Part shown: positions 22,981 through 28,827 of the stretch, piece after piece | How positions within the stretch are numbered: the first letter of the stretch is position 1 | How the letters are laid out: each line of letters starts with the position of its first letter | Program-made: the position numbers and the translations under genes | From: a virus | IMG/VR virus record: IMGVR_UViG_3300035701_001642 | Span: 1-35,048 of that record | Strand: one strand, 5' to 3' | Length of the DNA: 35,048 bases | The notes under the pieces: generated by a model | Databases searched by the model: none | The model's input: only the letters and a program-made list of their open reading frames with translations | What the model was told of the DNA's origin: nothing

Positions 22981-23151
22981 TTGAGAAAGGTCAAGGTTAG
23001 ATTCAGTTGTCACCATCACACTGTAGTGGATCTAACAAATCAGCAAGATACGAACCAAGTCAAAGAAGAATATGCTTCAAAACCCTGTCTGACCTGTGAA
23101 CGAACAAAACGGAAGGCAGTAAACAATTCGAATGAACATCTTGGGCAGTAG
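22981..23151 (+). CDS. Mini zinc-finger protein
   Basis: This 56-residue protein starts at TTG 22981. AAGGAGGTGA, a perfect anti-Shine-Dalgarno complement, lies at 22961-22970; the nearby ATG at 22970 soon stops. It contains FSCHHHTVVDL and KPCLTCERTKR, a Cys-x-x-His plus Cys-x2-Cys zinc-binding layout. The arrangement copies that of the other mini zinc finger: structured RNA, then TTG start. Its end overlaps the next gene by 20 bases. Nucleic acid binding is inferred. Confidence 0.65.
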   Translation: MRKVKVRFSCHHHTVVDLTNQQDTNQVKEEYASKPCLTCERTKRKAVNNSNEHLGQ

Positions 23152-24148
23152 CCTTAAAACAGTTGAACACTTAGGAGCTTCGGCTCTACGTCTGAAGCTC
23201 CTTTCACGTTGGGCTAAGGGGTTGGCTAAAGCCCGGGGGAATCCTTGGGGGACGGTTGAACAGAAGCCTGAGGACTTATCCAGTCGAAGACTACCAGCGG
23301 AAGAGGTCAGCAAGGTCTTCGATAAGTTCTCCGAGTTCTGCTTCAACTACGCCAAAGTCACTTACAAGCCTAGGCGGTCTGTCAAGAAACTTCGGGGGCT
23401 TATCCACAATTCCTACCGTTCACTTAAGACGGTAGGCCGTACGATTGATGACTACCTAGAGTGGCTCTACAAGTGGAGATTCATCCCAATACAGTTTCTC
23501 TCCATTGAGTATCTATTCGGTAGGCGTTGGCTCGATTCCTACTTGACAGCCGTTGGAAGGTTGGATAGTCTCACAGACCAAGAGTATGAAATCGAGATTC
23601 TTTTGGAGCACTACAGGAATCGCTTCGGATTCTGCCGAGGGTCCTTGAACGAGAAGATGGCTAATGTCTTCCGTGAACGGGTCGGGGATATGATCAAGGT
23701 GGGAGTCCTGATGGAGGACATCAAGAAGGGAATGGATGAATCCAACTTGTCCAGTCCCGCTCCTTGGGAACTGTTCAGAACCACTCTCCGGAGGAAACGT
23801 GATCTCCTCAAGGAGAAGTTCGGTGAGAGAAAGGGGATATGGAATCGGGATGTCGAGTCCAGGAGGCTAGAGGAGTTCTACTGGGCGACACTGAATATGG
23901 CTTGTGGTATTCCTCTGGATGATAAGCAGCGGAGGGTCTTTGGGCTTCCTAAGACCAAAGAAGAGGCCGAAGAGATCCTCTTAGAGTCCGATAGGGGGCG
24001 CTTAATGCTTCTTCTGTACCCTGAGGGACAGAAGATCTTGAAGAAGTCTAAGGCAGGTTTAGATCTGCTCCAGGAGAATGTGGACCGGGAGAAGGTTCTT
24101 CAGAAACTTTCAGCGCTCAAGGGGGCAAATGATTCGAGCCGACGGTAG
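23132..24148 (+). CDS. Unknown protein of the replication region
   Basis: This 338-residue protein is basic and mostly helical. I see no Walker, zinc or metal motif. Some segments (LEWLYKWRFIPIQFLSIEYL, FYWATLNMACGIPLDDKQRR) look like packed helices. It lies directly before the helicase loader and DnaB-type helicase. The order PC4-like, unknown, loader, helicase is what one would expect of an initiator or primase-associated protein, but that role is inference. A perfect 14-pair hairpin follows the stop directly. Confidence 0.6.
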   Translation: MNILGSSLKTVEHLGASALRLKLLSRWAKGLAKARGNPWGTVEQKPEDLSSRRLPAEEVSKVFDKFSEFCFNYAKVTYKPRRSVKKLRGLIHNSYRSLKTVGRTIDDYLEWLYKWRFIPIQFLSIEYLFGRRWLDSYLTAVGRLDSLTDQEYEIEILLEHYRNRFGFCRGSLNEKMANVFRERVGDMIKVGVLMEDIKKGMDESNLSSPAPWELFRTTLRRKRDLLKEKFGERKGIWNRDVESRRLEEFYWATLNMACGIPLDDKQRRVFGLPKTKEEAEEILLESDRGRLMLLLYPEGQKILKKSKAGLDLLQENVDREKVLQKLSALKGANDSSRR

Positions 24149-24179
24149 GTTAACAAATTCCCTTCGGGAATTTGTTAAC
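24149..24179 (+). other. Perfect 14-pair hairpin after the stop codon
   Basis: GTTAACAAATTCCC pairs completely with GGGAATTTGTTAAC around a 3-base loop (TTC), right after the TAG at 24148. The bases after it (TACAGTTCTCC) lack a T-run, so it is not a standard rho-independent terminator. It could protect the 3' end of the upstream mRNA or pause polymerase. Confidence 0.7.
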
Positions 24180-24188
24180 TACAGTTCT

Positions 24189-24256
24189 CCTAAGAAAAAC
24201 TCCTATATAGATTGTATTATGTTTTTTAAGAAAGTCTTAGGAAAAAAGGAGGAGTT
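24189..24256 (+). other. Possible RNA pseudoknot in the loader leader
   Basis: CCTAAGA (24189-24195) pairs with TCTTAGG (24235-24241), and AACTCCT (24198-24204) pairs with AGGAGTT (24250-24256). Both are 7 perfect pairs and the order is 1-2-1'-2', so they can only form together as a pseudoknot. The second helix covers a GGAGGAG ribosome-site-like stretch, which suggests control of downstream translation. Confidence 0.5.
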
Positions 24257-24311
24257 AAGAGGAGGAAAAAAACCACGGTGCCAGTTTCTTCATTGTGGAG
24301 CATGGCGATGA
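24219..24311 (+). CDS. Possible 30-residue leader ORF before the loader
   Basis: ATG 24219 opens 30 codons ending in a TGA that overlaps the loader start in ATGA. The product is basic at first (KKVLGKKEELRGGKK) with two Cys later (RCQFLHCGAW). No ribosome site precedes it, and part of it lies in the pseudoknot. It may be a leader peptide that couples translation to the loader, or simply an open stretch of leader DNA. Confidence 0.3.
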   Translation: MFFKKVLGKKEELRGGKKPRCQFLHCGAWR

Positions 24312-25054
24312 CTGAAATTTGTTCCAAGTGTACTGACAAAGGATACATCTTCGATAGGGATGGGAAGTCCTATCATCCGTGCTCTTGTCTAAAGGGTCAA
24401 GTTCATGACAAGGTCTGGAGGGCATCACGGATCCCGTATGTCTACTGGAGATATAGCTTCGAGGATTTCGTTCCACAGGTTAGTGATCCAGCGGATAGGG
24501 CGGTGAACAAGAGGACCTTGGAAGTGGTCAAGTCATTCACCGAGAAGTTCGAAGAACTGATTCTTGACAATGTTGGTCTCTACCTCGAGGGGCCTCCCGG
24601 GACAATGAAGACGATGTTGGCTTGTATCGTTGGCCGTGAAGTCTCGTTGAAGAAGAAGACTACCGGTGATGAACCAATCCTCTTCAAGGTCAGGTTCTGG
24701 TTGTTCTCCGAGGGGGTCTCAGCTGTATTCTCCAAAGAGGGGGAGAAGCGGAGGGCTTTCATGGATGATCTCGACAATGCTGACCTCTTCATCCTTGACG
24801 ATCTGGGCAAGGAGATGACGACGCACTCCGGTGGCGAGGTAACATTCCTAGATGAGGTACTCAGGAGACGCCACAATGGGGAGAAGAAATCGACGATCAT
24901 CACGAGCAATGTTTCACAAGATGAGGCGGGAGAGATATACAACGAGAACATCAAGTCCTTGTTGACTCGCCACATTCTCCGGCTTGTTGTTAAGGGGGAG
25001 GACAGGAGTTCTCTTTCGTCTGTGGACTTGGAGAATAGGATTTTGTTGCCATGA
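24308..25054 (+). CDS. DnaC/IstB-type helicase loader ATPase
   Basis: This AAA+ protein begins at ATG 24308, giving TEICSKCTDKGYIF and HPCSCLKGQ, the zinc-finger-like start typical of this family. GGAG lies 7 bases upstream; a longer version from GTG 24278 would add 10 residues that look unrelated. Walker A is GPPGTMKT (residues 95-102), with Met where most members have Gly. Walker B is LFILDDLGKE, and a sensor-like TIITSN follows, all expected for DnaC/IstB-type loaders. It sits two genes before the DnaB-type helicase and would load it onto the phage origin. Confident except for the odd P-loop. Confidence 0.82.
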   Translation: MTEICSKCTDKGYIFDRDGKSYHPCSCLKGQVHDKVWRASRIPYVYWRYSFEDFVPQVSDPADRAVNKRTLEVVKSFTEKFEELILDNVGLYLEGPPGTMKTMLACIVGREVSLKKKTTGDEPILFKVRFWLFSEGVSAVFSKEGEKRRAFMDDLDNADLFILDDLGKEMTTHSGGEVTFLDEVLRRRHNGEKKSTIITSNVSQDEAGEIYNENIKSLLTRHILRLVVKGEDRSSLSSVDLENRILLP

Positions 25055-25290
25055 ATTCTAAAATCCATGGTTCTATGTTAGGAAAGCATCATTCTCTGAA
25101 GACTAAAGAATGGAAGTTGAACAGGTTCGACCCCCCAGTGAAGGAACGGTTTGGAGAAAGAGACCTGTTGAATTGGGACACCCCAGAAAGGAGTCCTTCA
25201 GGTTATTTGATTGAGAAAGAGATTTGTGGTCAGTGCCATGGGTGGGGAAAGACTTATGGTTTGGTGATGGAGGTAACCCTTGCCCTTTGA
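25051..25290 (+). CDS. Small protein with a NUMOD3-like start
   Basis: This 79-residue ORF starts at ATG 25051 in an ATGA overlap with the loader. Its N-terminus (HGSMLGKHHSLKTKEW) and its DNA (GGAAAGCATCATTCT) closely match the NUMOD3 repeats of the endonuclease at 140-814. The rest has no nuclease domain; the C-terminal part has ICGQCHGWGKTYG, a possible single zinc knuckle. It may be a relic of a second homing gene fused to a small resident gene, or a small protein that captured the motif. It overlaps the helicase start by 11 bases. Confidence 0.5.
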   Translation: MNSKIHGSMLGKHHSLKTKEWKLNRFDPPVKERFGERDLLNWDTPERSPSGYLIEKEICGQCHGWGKTYGLVMEVTLAL

Positions 25291-26605
25291 TCTCCCTCCT
25301 CCCCAAGCCGCAGAGGCCGAGGAGGCGTACTTAGGGTACCTGCTCTCCAACCCCGAAGAGTTTTTGATGTTCTCCGGGAGAGTTGATTCTGATGAGTTCT
25401 TTGAACGTCCCCGACAATTGGTCTATGAAGCTATGATCTCTGTTTCTGAACGGGGACAACTTCCCGATTTTGTAACGACGGTAGAAGAGCTCAGGCACCT
25501 GAAGACTTTGGATTCGGTGGGAGGTGCTTCCGGAGTAGGGTACATCATTGAAGCGGCCGGATTTCCTACACGGATAGAGCAGTACATTGATGCAATCCAT
25601 GGAGCTTACCGACGGAGGAGATTGATTGCTCTTTCTGACAAGCTCTCCAAGGCTTGCTACTCTACCCAGGAAGATGTTGGTGAGGGCATTGATGCATTAT
25701 CCTCAGAGATCGTTTCACTCGATCCTCGGAGCCGTAAGCAGGATCTGATCAGTGTTGGAGAAGTCGATGAGAAGTATTATGAACATCTCAGGACAAGGCG
25801 TGATGTCCAGAAGGTCGGGACTGGATTCGAGAACTTAGACCATTGCATCTCAGAGGGGTTTGCTCCCGGGAAGTTGGTTGTCCTCGCTGGTCGGACACGG
25901 AATGGGAAGTCAGTCTTTGCTCAGAACATGATCTACAACCTCTGTGAACGTGGGGATGGAGTATTCGTTTCCACCCAGGAGATGGACTTTGGGGCCTGCT
26001 TTGATCGGATAGTAAGCAGGGCGACACAGATCCCATTGAATGAGATGCTCAATCTGCGGGATTGGCAGGCTGAAGATCCACGGAAGGAAAAAATCATCAA
26101 GTTCGTGGACCACGTGAAATCTCACTGGCCAGTATTCTTCTTTGACAAGCGGGGAGTCACATTCCGGGAAGCGATCTCTCAGATCTATGTGGCTAAGCAG
26201 AAGGTCCCTAACTTGAAAGTGGCGATCTTTGACCTGTTCGACAAGTTTGCTGACGTCAGTGTTGAGGACAATACTCCAATTGTCATTGAGAGGAAACTCA
26301 ACGAGGCGGTGACTGAAGCACAGCGATTGGGGATGTGCTTTGTGGTTGTAGTCCAGATCGCTAGGACGGCTGAGGAATCGAAGAACAAGCGGCCTGAGAT
26401 CCGGATGCTCCGTTACTCCTCGGCATACGAGAACTCCTCTGACTTGATCCTTTTGCTCCACAGGCCTAAGGTGTATGATCTGGAGCTCACTGAAGACATC
26501 TGTGAACTGAACATTGCTAAGCAGAGACAAGGCCAACAGAGAGTTGTCAAGTTCCTCTTTGATGGAGATACAATGACCTTCTATCCCTACACGGAACTTT
26601 TCTAA
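25280..26605 (+). CDS. DnaB-type replicative helicase
   Basis: This 441-residue protein has the two-domain plan of DnaB: an N-terminal helical domain (AEEAYLGYLLSNPEEF onward) and a RecA-like ATPase from about residue 175. Walker A is AGRTRNGKS (residues 203-211), a variant of the family GARPSMGKT. Walker B is VAIFDLFDK, and the conserved end LNIAKQRQGQ matches the NR(x)G motif region. It would unwind DNA at the phage fork. TTG start at 25280 after GGAGG with 6-base spacing. It follows its presumed loader. Confident. Confidence 0.87.
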   Translation: MPFDLPPPQAAEAEEAYLGYLLSNPEEFLMFSGRVDSDEFFERPRQLVYEAMISVSERGQLPDFVTTVEELRHLKTLDSVGGASGVGYIIEAAGFPTRIEQYIDAIHGAYRRRRLIALSDKLSKACYSTQEDVGEGIDALSSEIVSLDPRSRKQDLISVGEVDEKYYEHLRTRRDVQKVGTGFENLDHCISEGFAPGKLVVLAGRTRNGKSVFAQNMIYNLCERGDGVFVSTQEMDFGACFDRIVSRATQIPLNEMLNLRDWQAEDPRKEKIIKFVDHVKSHWPVFFFDKRGVTFREAISQIYVAKQKVPNLKVAIFDLFDKFADVSVEDNTPIVIERKLNEAVTEAQRLGMCFVVVVQIARTAEESKNKRPEIRMLRYSSAYENSSDLILLLHRPKVYDLELTEDICELNIAKQRQGQQRVVKFLFDGDTMTFYPYTELF

Positions 26606-27124
26606 ATGTCTCGTTGGCCGAAACGAACTCTGGCAGAAAGATTTTGGTCTCATGTCAATATGGGTACCAGCTGTTGGTTGTGGACCGGAGCTTCGACCCC
26701 TGCGGGATATGGAGCATTTGGATATCGAAAGGGTGGGAGAGAGTATACCATTGGAGCGCACAGGATGGCTTGGGAGTTGACCCGTGGGTCTATACCTAAA
26801 GGGAAGTGTATTTGTCATCATTGTGATGTTGGATTATGTGTCAATCCTTCTCATTTATTCGTTGGGACTTATCTTGAAAATGAAAAAGATAAGATGTCCA
26901 AGGGTAGGACCTGTAGTGGGGGTCGTTGGGAGAAGGCACATGCCCAGTCTATTCTGTATGGGGAGAAACATCAGAATTGTAAACTTTCTAGCCGTAATGT
27001 GTCTATTATCCGGAAGGCTTATTCTTCAGGGGGTATACGTCAAACTGATTTAGCTTTAAGATTTGGGGTAGGTAAAGGATATATCAGCGCTATTGTTCGT
27101 ATGAAGAAAAGAGTCTTAGGATGA
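26606..27124 (+). CDS. HNH homing endonuclease with C-terminal HTH
   Basis: This 172-residue protein is a paralogue of that at 18048. It reads RFWSHVNMGTSCWLWTG, then ICHHCDVGLCVNPSHLFVGT (HNH_3 core with zinc-type cysteines and the catalytic His region). The linker carries one RWEKAH unit instead of three. The C-terminal IRQTDLALRFGVGKGYISAI is a helix-turn-helix. It begins right after the helicase stop and is A/T-rich at its 3' end, typical of a mobile homing gene that targets a replication locus. Confident. Confidence 0.86.
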   Translation: MSRWPKRTLAERFWSHVNMGTSCWLWTGASTPAGYGAFGYRKGGREYTIGAHRMAWELTRGSIPKGKCICHHCDVGLCVNPSHLFVGTYLENEKDKMSKGRTCSGGRWEKAHAQSILYGEKHQNCKLSSRNVSIIRKAYSSGGIRQTDLALRFGVGKGYISAIVRMKKRVLG

Positions 27125-27363
27125 ATCGGGTTGCTGTTATCATTGTTTCTAATGGTGATGCGGTTGATGGTTGGTGGACTCCTGAGATATGGAAAGTGGA
27201 CCCTGTGACGCTGGAGCCTATCCCTAATGGTCAGCTTTGGGCTCCTTCAGGAATAGATCACATGTATGGCACAGTGAATGGAGCACGTGAGGTGGTCAAG
27301 GAAGTTGTTGATAACTGGATCAGACACGAATTGAACATTATGGTTGGGAAGGAGGTCTTCTGA
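27121..27363 (+). CDS. Hypothetical protein
   Basis: This 80-residue protein overlaps the HNH gene by ATGA. It begins with a strand (RVAVIIVSNGDAVDG), contains TPEIWKVDPVTLEPIPNG and ends in a helical Val/Glu-rich tail. No family recognised. The AAGGAGG near its end serves the next gene. Confidence 0.55.
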   Translation: MNRVAVIIVSNGDAVDGWWTPEIWKVDPVTLEPIPNGQLWAPSGIDHMYGTVNGAREVVKEVVDNWIRHELNIMVGKEVF

Positions 27364-27364
27364 G

Positions 27365-27868
27365 GTGTTACAACGGAATTGTGTTTTCAGAGGGAGTCTG
27401 GCCACCAGGTTTCCCGCTGCACCGGAGTTGATCAATGAAGCTTACAAGGGGACTCCGTATGGGTCTGAGAATTGGGTATATCCGTACTTGATCTATGGAG
27501 AGCCCTGTTCCAACTTCTACAGTGAGGTCTGGACAACCGGGATGGATTGGACTTTGGATGTCTGGGTGATCCATGTGGGGAAGTCACATGAACCTCAAGC
27601 TGAATTGATTATCCATTTCTCGGACAATAACAAGATGATCAACGATCACGACCTGAAGGACATCTTGAGGGGGATTCTTTCCCGGTTTTCAGGGTTTGGA
27701 GCATGGGGGTATGACATATTTAAGTTCATCAAGACTTTTCCATCCGAGGGTCCACAGGAGGCCGATGCAGGGTATGGACGATTCTATTTCAGACACGCTT
27801 CGCAAGATGTGGTAGATTTCTGGATGAATATGAAGTTCTATCGGGTTATCAAGGATATAGTTGAATGA
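27365..27868 (+). CDS. Hypothetical protein
   Basis: I start this protein at GTG 27365, because the ribosome site AAGGAGG at 27348-27354 lies upstream of it and would lie inside a gene starting at the earlier TTG 27344. The 167-residue product is rich in aromatic residues (WVYPYLIYGEP, WTLDVWVIHVG). No family or catalytic pattern recognised. The gene directly follows the previous stop. Confidence 0.58.
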   Translation: MLQRNCVFRGSLATRFPAAPELINEAYKGTPYGSENWVYPYLIYGEPCSNFYSEVWTTGMDWTLDVWVIHVGKSHEPQAELIIHFSDNNKMINDHDLKDILRGILSRFSGFGAWGYDIFKFIKTFPSEGPQEADAGYGRFYFRHASQDVVDFWMNMKFYRVIKDIVE

Positions 27869-27880
27869 GGTCATTGGGGG

Positions 27881-28150
27881 ATGGCTGAGTCTGAGGAGAA
27901 AGTCAGGGAAGATATTGCCGTTCTTCGCGAATTGTTGCTTCTCGAGATGGCAAAGATGACTCTTCAAGAACTGGATGGGAGAATTGTTCATGCACTTCTT
28001 AATAAGCAAATAGAGAAGGAGCGTAATCTTATAGGAGCGTTTCATGTGTGGGGTTGTCCGAGAGGTCAGAAGGGATATGGTCCATGTTCTTGTGGAGGGT
28101 TTAAGCCATACGACTGTATCTTGAAGCCTCTGGAGGAGAAGCAACAGTGA
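27881..28150 (+). CDS. Hypothetical protein with zinc-type cysteines
   Basis: This 89-residue protein has an N-terminal helix (SEEKVREDIAVLRELLLLEM) that may form a coiled coil, followed by a cysteine-rich part (VWGCPRGQ, GPCSCGG, PYDCIL) that could bind zinc. No known family. A run of G (GGGGG) precedes its ATG. Overlap of 4 bases with the next gene (GTGA). Confidence 0.55.
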   Translation: MAESEEKVREDIAVLRELLLLEMAKMTLQELDGRIVHALLNKQIEKERNLIGAFHVWGCPRGQKGYGPCSCGGFKPYDCILKPLEEKQQ

Positions 28151-28443
28151 AGCTCTGGGTGGATGATGAACGGGAAGCCCCTGAAGGTTGGGAGTGGGTG
28201 GCTAGCATTGAGGAGGCTAAGGCTTTTCTTGGGTCTCCATTCATCAGGGTTGAGATCTTGTCCTTAGACCATGATCTCGGTGAGAACAAGGGTACGGGGT
28301 ATGATCTCCTCAAGTGGATACATGAGAAAAGCTGCTGGCCGGCTGTCGTGGATCTTCATACCATGAATCCTGTAGGACGTGAGAATATGCGGGCTTTTCT
28401 TGATCGGTATTATCCGGGAATCATCGTGCAAAAAGGGAGGTGA
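28147..28443 (+). CDS. cREC-type (cyclic-phosphate-processing) receiver domain protein
   Basis: This 98-residue protein matches the small receiver-like family annotated as cyclic-phosphate processing: KLWVDDEREAPEGW, then IEEAKAFL, LSLDHDLGENKGTGYDLLKW and a late LHTMNPVGRENM. The family is predicted to act on cyclic phosphate ends of RNA or nucleotides. GTG start at 28147 in a GTGA overlap. In a phage it might serve RNA repair or counter cyclic-nucleotide immunity; this is speculation. The fold assignment is fairly strong, the function is not. Confidence 0.62.
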   Translation: MKLWVDDEREAPEGWEWVASIEEAKAFLGSPFIRVEILSLDHDLGENKGTGYDLLKWIHEKSCWPAVVDLHTMNPVGRENMRAFLDRYYPGIIVQKGR

Positions 28444-28450
28444 GTGACTG

Positions 28451-28669
28451 GTGTTGATTGCATTAGGAATCGTTATTGTTATTGTGATTTTGTCTGTTGG
28501 TGTAGCGTGCTATTTCATTTTCCGCAATGGGGACCCATTGACCTTGATGCGTTGTCCATTCTGCAAGGATACTACATGGCACCATCGGAAGAAGGGTTTC
28601 TTTGAACGGGGTCATCATTGGATCTGTCTCAAGTGCAATCAGGTTACTGGCTGGAGTCATCCCCGTTAG
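28451..28669 (+). CDS. Small membrane-anchored zinc-ribbon protein
   Basis: This 72-residue protein has an N-terminal transmembrane segment (LIALGIVIVIVILSVGVACY), followed by RCPFCKDTTW and ICLKCNQVTG, a two-CxxC zinc ribbon facing the cytoplasm. GTG start at 28451 after GGGAGGTGA. A membrane-tethered ribbon of this kind could bind nucleic acid or a host protein at the membrane. No named family. Confidence 0.6.
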   Translation: MLIALGIVIVIVILSVGVACYFIFRNGDPLTLMRCPFCKDTTWHHRKKGFFERGHHWICLKCNQVTGWSHPR

Positions 28670-28677
28670 ATAAAATC

Positions 28678-28702
28678 AGACAACTATCGGTAAGACAACT
28701 AT
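28678..28702. repeat. Direct repeat AGACAACTAT
   Basis: AGACAACTAT occurs at 28678-28687 and 28693-28702, 15 bases apart, in the gap before the sigma-like gene. It lies about 50 bases upstream of the -35 box and could be a binding site for a regulator, or may be chance. The gap 28670-28827 otherwise holds a promoter and a ribosome site. Confidence 0.4.
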
Positions 28703-28746
28703 TGACTGATATTGGGGGATTTTTTCCACTTTTTCTGTTTTAGCCA

Positions 28747-28781
28747 TGGACATTCACCCTCCTTTTGTAGTATAATATAAT
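28747..28781 (+). promoter_or_regulatory. Sigma70-type promoter for the sigma-like gene
   Basis: TGGACA (28747-28752), an 18-base spacer ending TTTTGTAG, and two overlapping TATAAT boxes (28771-28776 and 28776-28781). The gene starts at GTG 28828 with a TTGGAGGT site. The spacer end is the same as in the promoter at 20604. Confidence 0.75.
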
Positions 28782-28827
28782 GGTAACGAAATCCATATTA
28801 AGTTATATCCCATTGGAGGTATGAGAA

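Noticed and set aside
24149-24179. Rho-independent terminator
   Set aside because: The stem is perfect but no T-run follows on either strand.
25910-26821. Long open frame on the - strand (about 300 codons)
   Set aside because: It lies opposite the DnaB-type helicase and HNH genes, has no recognisable domain, and all other genes run on the + strand; it is a shadow of their codon bias.
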